Source of the DNA: UBA6107 sp034430175
Lineage (GTDB): Bacteria > Chloroflexota > Anaerolineae > Anaerolineales > Anaerolineaceae
Reading direction: 5' to 3'
DNA: 64,000 bases
Assembly (NCBI GenBank): GCA_034430175.1
Contig: DAOUFI010000001.1
Coordinates: 62,001-126,000, forward strand
In this document: in pieces, positions 42,646 through 51,128 of the stretch
Position numbering within the stretch: position 1 is the first letter of the stretch
How the letters are laid out: each line of letters opens with the position of its first letter
Position numbers and translations under genes: made by a program
Notes under the pieces: model-generated
What the model saw: only the letters and a program-made list of their open reading frames with translations
Database searches by the model: none
What the model was told of the DNA's origin: nothing

Positions 42646-43272
42646 ATGAAGATCGCTGTCATCAACGAGATCAGCGCGGCGGATCGCAATGCGGATATTT
42701 TAGGCGCGCTCGATGGCCGCGGGTTTGAAGTGCTCAACCTGGGTAATACCAGCAGCAAGGACGAGCCAGGGCTGCTCTACATCCACACCGGGCTGATGTC
42801 CGCACTGTTATTGCACCTAAGGGCCGTTGATTTCGTGATCGGCGGCTGCGGTACCGGATTAGGCTATCTTAACTCCGTGCTACAGTACCCCGGCGTGGTT
42901 TGCGGTCACCTGCTTACCCCGCTGGATGCATTCCTCTTTGCCCGCATCAATGCTGGTAACTGTGTATCGCTGGCGCTCAACCAGGGTTACGGCTGGGCGG
43001 GTGAGGTGAACTTGAAGATGATGTTCGACGAGCTGTTCACCCCGGCTACCGGGGCGGGTTACCCGGCACACCGCGCCGAACCGCAGCGTGAAGGCCGAGA
43101 GATGCTGGAGAAGGTATCGAAAGCCACCCACATTTCGATGACCGAGATATTGCTTTCGCTACCACCCGAGATCGTGAGAAGAGCTTTGAATTACCCGGCG
43201 TATCGTGCTGTGTTGGATGCCGCTGTGGTTTCAAACGCAAAAATGCAGGCTGTAATCAAGAAGATCCTTTGA
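42646..43272 (+). CDS. RpiB/LacA/LacB-family sugar isomerase
   Basis: 208 residues. GGCGTGLGYLNSV is the phosphate/anion loop of the RpiB family; GVVCGHLLTPLDAFLFARIN then AGNCVSLALNQGYGWAGEVNL are the matching catalytic parts. It is longer than RpiB (about 150) and belongs to the larger subgroup that isomerises four- to six-carbon aldoses and ketoses, which includes the SqwI type of the sulfo-transketolase pathway. It follows transketolase by 11 bp, so it probably prepares a ketose for a second transketolase step. Confidence 0.85.
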   Translation: MKIAVINEISAADRNADILGALDGRGFEVLNLGNTSSKDEPGLLYIHTGLMSALLLHLRAVDFVIGGCGTGLGYLNSVLQYPGVVCGHLLTPLDAFLFARINAGNCVSLALNQGYGWAGEVNLKMMFDELFTPATGAGYPAHRAEPQREGREMLEKVSKATHISMTEILLSLPPEIVRRALNYPAYRAVLDAAVVSNAKMQAVIKKIL

Positions 43273-43296
43273 TCCACTCATCAAGGAGGGTTTACC

Positions 43297-44679
43297 ATGC
43301 CAGAAAACTCAGGAAAGTTATCAAAGAAGACCAAGTTGTTGTACGGCGTTGGAGATTTAGGCAACGCGGTGGTCAATTCCGCCATCCAGTTCTTCCTGAT
43401 GAAATTCTATACCGACGGTGCTTTGATCCAACCGGCACTGGCTGGTAACGCACTGCTCATCGGCAAGATCTGGGACGCGGTCAACGATCCCCTTTTCGGC
43501 TGGATCACCGATAAGACCAAGTCTCGCTTTGGCAAGCGGCGTGTTTTTATGATCTTCGGAGCCATTCCACTGGCGATCGCCATCGCGTTGCTGTGGGCGG
43601 TTCCACAGGCTGACCGGGTGTGGACGTTCATTTGGATCGCGGCCACGTTTATCCTCTTCGACACAATCTGGACCCTGACCAACGTGCCGTATTACGCGCT
43701 CACTTCGGAGCTCACTGACGATTATGATGAACGCTCCAGCCTCACCACATACCGCATGGTCATGGCCGTGCCGGCTTACCTGGTGGGAGCCGCGCTGACT
43801 CCGGCCATTGTCGGTTTATTCGCTGTACAGCGCACCGGGTGGGCTTTTGTTGGCATCGCGTATGGTATTTTAGCCGCGGTCGCTTTGCTGGTCTCCGCCT
43901 CCGGATTCCGTGAAAGGGAAAAAGTAGCTGCGGCACCACCCGAACCCTCCCCAATCACATCATTGCTGACCGCTTTTAAGAATAAATCTTTTGTTTGGCT
44001 GTGCGGTACCTATTTTATCGTGAATATATCTTTTGCATTCATCAAGATTTTGATGGCCTATTACATCCAGTATCAATTATTAATGGCTGGTGCCACCTCA
44101 CTCATTATGGGGCTGATGCTCATCTGCGTCACCGCGGCGCTGCCATTCTGGCGCTGGATTGGTGAAAAGATCGATAAAGGTCCCGCTTACGGGCTGGGGA
44201 TGATCGTTGGCGGGTTGGCTGTGATGGCTACTTTCTTCCTGCCTCACCACGAGACCTGGATCATCTATGCCATTGCCGTCCTGGCTGGGTTCGGATTCTC
44301 GGCGCAGTGGATCTTCCCTTGGGCAATGGTGGCTGATGTGGCCGATTACGACCGCGCCGAAACCGGCCAACAACGCAGTGGCGTGTACTACGGTGTCTGG
44401 GGCTTGGCTACCAAAATCTCAGAAGCACTGGCGCTGGCTGCCGTTGGTTGGATCCTGACCGGGTTTGGCTACCAAGCCAATATTGAACAAACCGCGCATG
44501 CTTTACTGGGTATCCGGCTCTTCTTTGGCATCGTACCGGCGATCTGCATCTTTGCGGCGTTGCCGTTGCTCTTCAAATATCCGATCACCCGAAAGAGCCA
44601 CGCCGTGGTTAAAGCTAAACTGGAAGCCATGGACGCTGCCGCGGCTGCCACCAATGCGACATCCATCCAGGGCAAATAA
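43297..44679 (+). CDS. GPH-family sugar:cation symporter
   Basis: 460 residues, twelve helices. YGVGDLGNAVVNSAIQFFLMKFYTD is the GPH opening; the loop ITDKTKSRFGKRR between helices two and three and ADVADYDRAETGQQRSGVYYG in the second half are the family marks. GPH proteins (MelB, XynB, YihO types) carry glycosides, pentosides, hexuronides or sulfoquinovose with Na+ or H+. AGGAGGG stands well before the ATG. It is the transport gene of the operon and probably imports the starting sugar or releases a product. Confidence 0.92.
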   Translation: MPENSGKLSKKTKLLYGVGDLGNAVVNSAIQFFLMKFYTDGALIQPALAGNALLIGKIWDAVNDPLFGWITDKTKSRFGKRRVFMIFGAIPLAIAIALLWAVPQADRVWTFIWIAATFILFDTIWTLTNVPYYALTSELTDDYDERSSLTTYRMVMAVPAYLVGAALTPAIVGLFAVQRTGWAFVGIAYGILAAVALLVSASGFREREKVAAAPPEPSPITSLLTAFKNKSFVWLCGTYFIVNISFAFIKILMAYYIQYQLLMAGATSLIMGLMLICVTAALPFWRWIGEKIDKGPAYGLGMIVGGLAVMATFFLPHHETWIIYAIAVLAGFGFSAQWIFPWAMVADVADYDRAETGQQRSGVYYGVWGLATKISEALALAAVGWILTGFGYQANIEQTAHALLGIRLFFGIVPAICIFAALPLLFKYPITRKSHAVVKAKLEAMDAAAAATNATSIQGK

Positions 44680-44692
44680 CAGGAGTCAGACA

Positions 44693-45772
44693 ATGAATCC
44701 TATCCGAGTTGCATTTGTGGGCTGTGGACGTATCAGCGACCTGCACCAGATGGGTTACCGCGGGCGCGACGACGCGAAGATAGTGGCAGTCTGCGACGTG
44801 AATAAGTCCGCGGCAAAAAAGAAGGCCAAAGAGTGGGGGGTGGACAAGGTCTACAGCGATTATCAACAGGTGCTCGAAGACAAAGAGATCGACGCCGTCG
44901 AGTTGATCACACCACACCATTTACACTGCCCCATGACCATCCAGGCTGCCGAGGCGGGCAAGCATATCTCCGTGCAGAAACCAATGGCGCTGTGCGCTGA
45001 AGAGGCCGACCAGATGATCGCGGCTGCCAATAAGGCTGGTGTCATCCTGCGCGTATACGAGACCTTCGTGTTCTATGCCCCCGCGGTCAAGGCCAAACAG
45101 ATGATCGACGCGGGCGAGATCGGTGAGGTGCGCGCGGTGCGCATGCACATCAGCACCGGCACCGGTGACACCGCCTGGGACGTGCCACTTTCGGCCTGGG
45201 TCTGGCGCATCGACGAGAAGAAATGCGGTGGCGGACCTCTGGTGTTCGACCACGGCTATCACTTGTTCTCGTTGGGTTACTATCTCGGTGGCCCGGTGGA
45301 GAGCGTCCATGCCTGGATCGACCGCACTCCGGCTGAGGGCACGGCCGGTATGGTCAAGGTGGACGCGCCTGCCATGATCAGCTTCAAGTACAAAGCCCCG
45401 CGTTGCTATGGCAACCTCGACATCGAGTACACGCCCAAGATGCGCATTTACTCGGATTATTACGCTGACGACGACCGCATCGAGGTCATCGGTGAGAAGG
45501 GCATCCTCATCATCAACCGCTACACCGCCAAAACCCTCGACCTGCCCGAGTTGATGCTCTTTAAGGACGGAAAGACGAAGGCCATTCCGGTGGAGGGCGT
45601 GGAGTGGCACGACGGCTTCATCGCCACCACCCACGACTTCATTGAAAAGCTCAAGACGGGCGGCCAGCCGCGCCTGGATGGACCCACCGGCAAGGCGGTG
45701 CTCCAGTTCACCCTGGCGGCGCTGCAATCCGCGGCCACCGGCTGCGAAGTCCGGCCGGATGATGTGAAATGA
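44693..45772 (+). CDS. Gfo/Idh/MocA-family NAD(P)-dependent dehydrogenase
   Basis: 359 residues. Rossmann GCGRISDLHQMGYR (residues 10-23), the EKP-equivalent block HISVQKPMALCAEEADQM with the catalytic Lys, and VFDHGYHLFSLGYYLGG carrying the Asp/His pair of the sugar-binding domain. Family members oxidise myo-inositol and other cyclitols, aldoses or glycosides, and include NAD-dependent glycosidases. It comes 13 bp after the symporter with CAGGAG, last gene before the operon terminator. Probably the first catabolic step, on the imported substrate. Confidence 0.9.
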   Translation: MNPIRVAFVGCGRISDLHQMGYRGRDDAKIVAVCDVNKSAAKKKAKEWGVDKVYSDYQQVLEDKEIDAVELITPHHLHCPMTIQAAEAGKHISVQKPMALCAEEADQMIAAANKAGVILRVYETFVFYAPAVKAKQMIDAGEIGEVRAVRMHISTGTGDTAWDVPLSAWVWRIDEKKCGGGPLVFDHGYHLFSLGYYLGGPVESVHAWIDRTPAEGTAGMVKVDAPAMISFKYKAPRCYGNLDIEYTPKMRIYSDYYADDDRIEVIGEKGILIINRYTAKTLDLPELMLFKDGKTKAIPVEGVEWHDGFIATTHDFIEKLKTGGQPRLDGPTGKAVLQFTLAALQSAATGCEVRPDDVK

Positions 45773-45778
45773 CACAAA

Positions 45779-45810
45779 AACTGCTCCTCGATAGAGGAGC
45801 AGTTGCTTTT
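45779..45810. terminator. Terminator of the catabolic operon
   Basis: AACTGCTCCTC and GAGGAGCAGTT with loop GATA, then GCTTTTTA, seven bases after the dehydrogenase stop. On the minus strand TTTTTGTG follows, so it also ends the small Cys-containing gene. Confidence 0.88.
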
Positions 45811-46007
45811 TACTTGTTAGCCAGGGGATTGGGGTTCGGGTAGCTGCACAGCAACGTGTCGAGGTACTCTACACCGCGGAAGTAGGGGCAGATCGATACA
45901 TTCTTGACGGCGCAGCGGTGCGTGTTACTGCCTTCCGCGGCGTTCCACGGACAGCCGTCTTGCTGCCAGGCGATTGACCCCGCCGGAGAGGCCAGGTCGA
46001 TGTCCAT
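45810..46007 (-). CDS. Small Cys-containing protein, unknown function
   Basis: 65 residues without signal peptide. Four cysteines and one His: GCPWNAAEG, THRCAVKNVSICPYF, LLCSYPN. The spacing could bind one metal ion. Start at the ATG ending at 46007 with AAAGGTG upstream. No family recognised. It shares its terminator with the convergent catabolic operon. Confidence 0.55.
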   Translation of the reverse strand: MDIDLASPAGSIAWQQDGCPWNAAEGSNTHRCAVKNVSICPYFRGVEYLDTLLCSYPNPNPLANK

Positions 46008-46130
46008 ATTCGCACCTTTCAATTTCTTGATGCTACTATTCATTCTTGGCTCCATGGTAGTACTATTGCTGTATTGTCTGTTTTGACTCGATGAAGTATT
46101 GACGTTAATGAGAACTAATTCGCGATTCGC

Positions 46131-46694
46131 TCAGTTATCTTTAACTTCAAGGCCCAGTTCCTCGCGGATCGCTTTCAACTGTTTGAAGCTGAACTGCCAG
46201 CCCTGGATGGCGATCTTCTTGCCGTCCTTGCCCCAGATCGTCCAAATGCGGATGGGGTTCTTCGAAAGCGGCTGCGCGCCGGTCTTCTTGAGGTCGATCT
46301 GGCTGCGAGCGATCGTCACCCCTGTGCCCGGGCAGGTGACCGAGGTCTTGTCGATCTTGAGCACGTAGATATCCAGGTTGATACCGGTCATCAACAGACA
46401 GATGGCTGCCAGGGCGACGATGCCTCCCCAGAAGGAGTTGGCATAGGTGGACCATTCGGGGATCGGGTTGTGCTTGATCACCTCGATCAACACACGACTG
46501 CCGTACCCGATCAATCCACCGGCGGCGGGAATGACCACCCAGAGGCACAGGATGCGCCAGAAGGAGGGTAGGTAGACCTTCACCCGGGAATCTTTTTCGT
46601 CAATTTCTGGATATTTAAAGCGCCGATTCGTCCTCAGCGCGATAAAAATATAGAAGACGAAGAACGCGATCAGAATGTAAATAAATTTGTTCAT
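46131..46694 (-). CDS. Membrane protein with PH-like C-terminal domain, unknown function
   Basis: 187 residues. Helices at about 3-22, 47-70 and 86-108; the C-terminal 80 residues are beta-rich (LDIYVLKIDKTSVTCPGTG, IRIWTIWGKDGKKIAIQGW) and resemble bacterial PH-like domains facing the cytoplasm. GAGGAAAG precedes the ATG. It reads away from the GH63-like gene. Role unknown. Confidence 0.6.
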   Translation of the reverse strand: MNKFIYILIAFFVFYIFIALRTNRRFKYPEIDEKDSRVKVYLPSFWRILCLWVVIPAAGGLIGYGSRVLIEVIKHNPIPEWSTYANSFWGGIVALAAICLLMTGINLDIYVLKIDKTSVTCPGTGVTIARSQIDLKKTGAQPLSKNPIRIWTIWGKDGKKIAIQGWQFSFKQLKAIREELGLEVKDN

Positions 46695-46819
46695 CTTTCC
46701 TCGGATTTTCCTGGATATTTTTCAGTTAGATTAACTTTCATTATCCCACAACTCAGTTAACATAACCCTTCGTCGGTTTGGATATAATGATGCTACACAG
46801 GGTTCCGCAGGAGGAGCAT

Positions 46820-48895
46820 ATGAGATCCAGGGCATTATTGGTAGTCACCATTCTTTTCGTCGTTGGCAGTCTGATCTTCTCAGCCTGTTCGCCATTGGCA
46901 GCCAAAACACCGGTCTCGAATGCGGACAACACGGCGATGGATGACTGGCTCGGTCCGTACGCTCCCGAACGCCTCTGGGGCAACCCGCGCGAGGCCATCA
47001 ACAGCGATGGTTGGTCGTTCACCTACTCCAAGGCACTGACCACCCCCTACAAGACCGGTGAGGACGGCATCGCCTCGCTCACCGACAAAGAGATGAACGC
47101 GGTGCTTACCTGGGCTTTCTACACCCCCGGCGAGCCCTATCTCACCGAACGCCTCTACGGTCTGGACAACACCCAGGGCGAATTCGGTGAGACGATCAAG
47201 GAAGACCGCGTCTTCCGCGAAAACACCCCCACCCACAGTTACATGCGTTATGAGTACGGCTATCCCTACCAGGCGGAGCTTTCGAAGACCACCATCGAAT
47301 ATGCCAAGATGGACGGGCGTTCGGTCGTGGCCCGCCTGACCATCGAGGGTCTGGGGGATGCCTCCACGCTATATATTGTCCCTGAGGTCATTGCCCGCAA
47401 TGGCGGTACGGTGGAACGCAAAGACAACACCACCTACCTGATCCGCTTCGACAGTGGGGTGATGGCCGTGGTGGCCGGTACGGACCCGGCAGGATGGCAG
47501 ATGACGCAGAACGTTTACCCTGACCGCGCAGCAATCAATTCGGCCATGGTCAACAATTACGCGTTGACCAACAACGGCAGCGGTGACAAGGCCGCCTGGC
47601 AATATGACGTAGCCGTCTCCAAAGGTAGCAGCCAGGTGTTGCTTTTCGGCATCGGTTACGCCAGCAGCGCCGACCTGGCGCTCAAACGCGCGCAAGCTGC
47701 CCTCAAATCGGCGGACGACACGCTGATCTCGCGCAAGTCGGAGGCCAGCTCGCTTTACCGCTACGACGTCACCGCGCACCAGGACGTATACCAGGCCGCG
47801 TTGATGGACCTCTTGTGGAACAAGATGTATTACCAGTACGACGGCTCGTATCAGCCCACCTTCAAGGGCAAGGTGAACGTCAGCGATGTGATCCTGGTTC
47901 CCGACAAGTGGGAATTCCCCTGGCCGGCCACCTGGGATAGCTGCTTCGAGGCCAAGGTGGCCACCCTGGCTGACGTCCGTCTGGCGGAGCACGATCTCAG
48001 CCTCTACCTTTCGGCGGACTGGCAGCTCCCCACCGGGCACGTGCCCAACACCGAGTGGGACCTGCTTACTGAAACTCCTCCGCTCTTTGCCTGGGCGGTT
48101 TGGCAGGTGTATCAGAGCAACGGTGATAAGGCCTGGATGGAATCGGTTTTTCCGGCGCTGGAGTCGCATTACGCGTACTTCTCCAAGGCCTTCGACCGTG
48201 ACCACGATCACCTGTTCAATGGCGGCTTCATGGGCATGGACAACATCCCCCGTCCGGGCGGCTCGGACGTAGAGCAGGCCGACGCCAGCGGTTGGATGGC
48301 CCTGTTTGCTAGTGACATGCGCAGCATCGCCTCCGAACTTGGTGAAGCCGACCGCGTCGATTATTACACCGGCGAATATCAGGCCATCTCCGATGCCATC
48401 AACGCCCAGTTGTGGGATGAAGCCACCGGGTTTTACTACGACCGCAACGCCAAGGGATTGTTGCTGCAAAAATCTTACTCTGGTTTGATCCCCTTCATCG
48501 CCGGGGTCAGCAGCCCGGTGCAGTCGGCGCAGATCATGGTGGCGCTCAAAGACCCCAACCTGTTCTGGTCCGATTACGGCATCCGCAGCCTGCCAGCGGA
48601 TGATCCACTGTACGAACCCGGTTACTCAGTGAGCGGCTGGAAGAACTCCAACTGGCGCGGGCCGGTGTGGCTGCCGATCAATTATCTTCTGGTGCAGCGC
48701 ATCGATCAGATCGACCTCGCGATGGGCAACCAGTTGCGTGAAAATCTCATCAATAACGTGGAGAAGAATTGGCAGCAGACCGGGCGCTTTTATGAATACT
48801 ATGATGGCGAAACCGGCGCGGGCATTGGCGCCGATCACCAGACCGGCTGGACCGCCCTGGTGGCCAACCTGATCTATGAGAAGTACCATAAATAG
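46820..48895 (+). CDS. Lipoprotein, GH63-like glycoside hydrolase (mannosylglycerate/glucosylglycerate hydrolase type)
   Basis: 691 residues. The signal peptide ends in IFSAC, so it is anchored outside. Residues 1-310 form a beta-rich N-terminal domain; the remainder is an (alpha/alpha)6 barrel with WPATWDSCFEAKV, GGFMGMDNIPRPGGSDV, WRGPVWLPINYLLVQRI and YEYYDGETGAGIGADHQTGW, the block order of GH63. The Asp of GMDN and Glu of NTEWDLL or YEYYD are candidate catalytic acids. It may free the sugar used by the locus upstream, though it is not in that operon. GGAGG lies before the chosen ATG. Confidence 0.8.
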   Translation: MRSRALLVVTILFVVGSLIFSACSPLAAKTPVSNADNTAMDDWLGPYAPERLWGNPREAINSDGWSFTYSKALTTPYKTGEDGIASLTDKEMNAVLTWAFYTPGEPYLTERLYGLDNTQGEFGETIKEDRVFRENTPTHSYMRYEYGYPYQAELSKTTIEYAKMDGRSVVARLTIEGLGDASTLYIVPEVIARNGGTVERKDNTTYLIRFDSGVMAVVAGTDPAGWQMTQNVYPDRAAINSAMVNNYALTNNGSGDKAAWQYDVAVSKGSSQVLLFGIGYASSADLALKRAQAALKSADDTLISRKSEASSLYRYDVTAHQDVYQAALMDLLWNKMYYQYDGSYQPTFKGKVNVSDVILVPDKWEFPWPATWDSCFEAKVATLADVRLAEHDLSLYLSADWQLPTGHVPNTEWDLLTETPPLFAWAVWQVYQSNGDKAWMESVFPALESHYAYFSKAFDRDHDHLFNGGFMGMDNIPRPGGSDVEQADASGWMALFASDMRSIASELGEADRVDYYTGEYQAISDAINAQLWDEATGFYYDRNAKGLLLQKSYSGLIPFIAGVSSPVQSAQIMVALKDPNLFWSDYGIRSLPADDPLYEPGYSVSGWKNSNWRGPVWLPINYLLVQRIDQIDLAMGNQLRENLINNVEKNWQQTGRFYEYYDGETGAGIGADHQTGWTALVANLIYEKYHK

Positions 48896-48897
48896 AT

Positions 48898-49365
48898 ATG
48901 AATGGCATCATGGAAAACCTGAAATTCACCTTGAAATCCGGCGCGCTGATTCCGCTACTGGTGATGCTGCCTAACTTCGTCTGGATGCTCTTGCCCAAGG
49001 TAACCCCGATGAAGGGGACAGCCGAACCGCTGGCGCTTACCATTGTCGAAAACATTGGACGGGTGGCCATATTGGTGCTGCCGTTCTTCTTTTCACTTAA
49101 TCTAGAGAAGAAATTCTCCGTGCTGGTGTCCATCTGCATGGGGTTGGCGCTGGCGTTTTATTACGCTGCCTGGATCCGTTATTTCAGCGGTGGCATGACT
49201 GCGGAACTTTTCCGCGCGCCGCTGCTGGGCATTCCTCTGCCGCTGGCGGTGGCGCCGGTGATCTTCTTACTGCTGTCTTCGTATTTGATGGGTTCGTGGC
49301 TGATATTCGGCGCATCGCTGCTCTTCGGCGCGGCTCATATCTGGATCTCAGCGCTCACCCTGTGA
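48898..49365 (+). CDS. Five-helix membrane protein, unknown function
   Basis: 155 residues; hydrophobic segments at about 13-33, 48-66, 74-94, 105-124 and 130-150. It starts two bases after the GH63-like stop and is likely coupled to it. A second ATG at codon 5 (MENLKF) is an alternative start. No family recognised. Confidence 0.65.
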   Translation: MNGIMENLKFTLKSGALIPLLVMLPNFVWMLLPKVTPMKGTAEPLALTIVENIGRVAILVLPFFFSLNLEKKFSVLVSICMGLALAFYYAAWIRYFSGGMTAELFRAPLLGIPLPLAVAPVIFLLLSSYLMGSWLIFGASLLFGAAHIWISALTL

Positions 49366-49381
49366 AGGGATGTAGTCTTCA

Positions 49382-50380
49382 TCAAAAAGCGATTCCGCAA
49401 TCGTATTCGAGAATGGAATTGATCTGACTGTCCTGCACATCCATCGGATCATCCCGTCCAACCGTGTAATAGAGTTCATTGAATCCACCCCACTTGGTGA
49501 ACATTACCAACCGGATAAGTACGTTCTCAGCATTCACTGAGACTCGCGGTGTGTAATCGATGAACTGGGCGTTGAACTCCACATCGGCAGGCAGCAGAAA
49601 TTTCTCCTCTCCATAATCGAATATGGACATGGAATCATAGACATATTTCATATCGCTGTAATCACACATGAACTTATAATCGTTATACATACCATGCCAT
49701 TCCAGTTTGAATTGATCTCCGAGCCAGGCCAGGGTGAGGAACTCGAAGTAGCTCTCCGCGGTACCGTCGACGACGATCTTTTCGAGGTAATCGCTCCCGT
49801 GCGGCATTGATAAATTATAAGACCTTTCATCCCCCGATTCTTCCCCATAGGATGCCAGGAATTCATCGTAAGAGTTGAATGGCGGATCGCTTTCCTTGCG
49901 CGCGTAGACCACTGGCAGTCCGCCCATGCCGTCGCTGTAATACACATAATCGAGCACGTATCCCTCCTGCATGCGGATATGCTTCATGAACGAGAAATAC
50001 ATGTTCGGTTTAAAATCCTCGAGGAGTTTATAGGCGTGCATCTGATCGATCACGTAGCGGCAATCTCTCTGGACGGAGGTTGCCTGGTCGCCATTCAGTG
50101 AGGCGGTTGGCAGGGACATTGTCTCCGGTGTGGAAGTCAGGGTGGGTGTGGCAGTGGGCAGGTTGTTGTCGTAGGTCAACCGCGGTCCGAACGTAGCGGA
50201 TGACTCGGCTGTGGAAGCCAGTAGTTTTGTAGCGGATGGTTGAACAGTGAGGGTGGGCGTGGAGGTCTTCGTCAACCTGGCAGTTTTGGTCACCGCAGAG
50301 GTAGGTGTATCTGGCTGCACAGCACAAGCGCAAAGAATCAGGGTGAGGGCAACCGCCGATGCGATAATGATCCTTTTCAT
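49382..50380 (-). CDS. Lipoprotein with Thr/Ser-rich linker, unknown function
   Basis: 332 residues. The signal peptide ends in TLILCAC, giving a lipidated Cys. Residues about 25-115 are rich in Thr, Ser and Pro (low complexity spacer, likely crossing the wall). The globular part (about 120-332) has a beta-rich pattern and paired cysteines (QRDCRYVID, FMCDYSD, EYDCGIAF) but no known family. Start at the ATG ending at 50380 with AGGAG; the frame is open 30 codons further without a better start. Confidence 0.7.
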   Translation of the reverse strand: MKRIIIASAVALTLILCACAVQPDTPTSAVTKTARLTKTSTPTLTVQPSATKLLASTAESSATFGPRLTYDNNLPTATPTLTSTPETMSLPTASLNGDQATSVQRDCRYVIDQMHAYKLLEDFKPNMYFSFMKHIRMQEGYVLDYVYYSDGMGGLPVVYARKESDPPFNSYDEFLASYGEESGDERSYNLSMPHGSDYLEKIVVDGTAESYFEFLTLAWLGDQFKLEWHGMYNDYKFMCDYSDMKYVYDSMSIFDYGEEKFLLPADVEFNAQFIDYTPRVSVNAENVLIRLVMFTKWGGFNELYYTVGRDDPMDVQDSQINSILEYDCGIAF

Positions 50381-50491
50381 GGCTTCTCCTGGATTACTGA
50401 AGGAGGGAAGGTGAAAATCTGCTTTCCCCAATCGCTCACTTAATTTTAGTCCGAAATGGAAAGTGGACAACTCCTTTTCAAGTAATAAAAA

Positions 50492-50510
50492 GCCCTCCTT
50501 AGAGGAGGGC
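50492..50510 (-). terminator. Terminator after the cytochrome-like lipoprotein gene
   Basis: GCCCTCCT and AGGAGGGC with a three-base loop, followed on the minus strand by TTTTTATTACTTG, 20 bp beyond the stop. Confidence 0.8.
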
Positions 50511-50530
50511 GTGCTGTGCTGCCAGAAAAA

Positions 50531-50866
50531 CTATGGATGGAAGCAGACCAGGTAATCGATGATCTGCTGCTTCTCAGTCTCATTGATGTTGGCGCCGTAG
50601 CCTATCATGCGATCGAGGGTGGCGTTCCACTCGTCGCGGGTGTGTTGCGCACTGTAAATGCGCTCAACGTCGTGATGGTTCTGCAGCTTCTTGCGGATGA
50701 GCGCGTCCACGTCCACGCTGGGGGTGGGCACGCCGGCACAGTCGTTCGAGACGCTGGTGGCGCTGTTGCCGTTGGACGTGGCGCTGCTGTTCTGGTTGGC
50801 GCAAGCGGCGAGGGAGATCAAAAATGTTGCTGCGACAATAATTAGCATGATTTTAGCGGTTTTCAT
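50531..50866 (-). CDS. Cytochrome-c-like lipoprotein that lacks the CxxCH haem motif
   Basis: 111 residues. The signal peptide ends in SLAAC (lipobox). After a Ser/Asn linker, LIRKKLQNHHDVERIYSAQH and TRDEWNATLDRMIGYGANI with the end EKQQIIDYLVC follow the pattern of small c-type cytochromes of quinohaemoprotein and sorbitol-dehydrogenase type, in which this place reads CxxCH. Here the two cysteines are replaced (LQNHH), so covalent haem is not possible. Two other cysteines could form a disulfide. AAAGGAG stands six bases before the ATG. Confidence 0.6.
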   Translation of the reverse strand: MKTAKIMLIIVAATFLISLAACANQNSSATSNGNSATSVSNDCAGVPTPSVDVDALIRKKLQNHHDVERIYSAQHTRDEWNATLDRMIGYGANINETEKQQIIDYLVCFHP

Positions 50867-50948
50867 AGGCAACTCCTTTATCTGGATATATCTTATCTAT
50901 ATTTTATTGGAATTTCCATAGAGAGTTTTCGCCAATTGTAAATTCAAT

Positions 50949-51020
50949 GGTAGGGTGCTATTGGGAACGGCATAAAGTCAAGAAATGATATTTGATCAAC
51001 CACGTTCCCAACGCACCAAT
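50949..51020 (-). repeat. Palindromic repeat, copy A (inverted)
   Basis: The ends TAGGGTGCTATTGGGAACG and CGTTCCCAACGCACCAAT pair as an imperfect hairpin, in reverse orientation to copies B and C. The core between the arms differs from B and C. Together they form a family of about 70 bp elements seen only around the HigBA pair in this window. Confidence 0.65.
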
Positions 51021-51059
51021 CTTCCCGTATATTTTGATTAAACTCCTAATTGATTGGAT

Positions 51060-51128
51060 GGTGCGTTGGAAACTCAACTGGTTAACGGTCGATTTTTGAC
51101 CGACAGCGAGTTTCCAACGGCACCCTAC
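51060..51128 (+). repeat. Palindromic repeat, copy B
   Basis: Starts GGTGCGTTGGAAACTC and ends GAGTTTCCAACGGCACCC plus TAC, so the ends pair with one bulge. Its last base is the first base of the antitoxin stop codon (51128-51130). It agrees with copy C over almost its whole length. Confidence 0.75.

Noticed and set aside
40858..43272. A standard sulfo-transketolase (SqwGHI) cluster
   Set aside because: Split transketolase and the RpiB-type isomerase fit, but no sulfoquinovose isomerase or sulfoacetaldehyde reductase is adjacent and an IolD-like enzyme is extra. Kept only as a comparison.
36616..45772. A standard myo-inositol (iol) operon
   Set aside because: Only IolD-, IolA- and IolG-like parts are present; isomerase IolB, kinase IolC, dehydratase IolE and aldolase IolJ are missing.
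46147..46548. Second open frame inside the membrane gene at 46.1-46.7 kb
   Set aside because: The product is rich in Arg, Asp, Gln and His with no hydrophobic core, as expected from a shifted frame of a real gene.
47369..48469. Long open frame opposite the GH63-like gene
   Set aside because: It mirrors a GC-rich coding region on the other strand, has no ribosome site and no recognisable domain.
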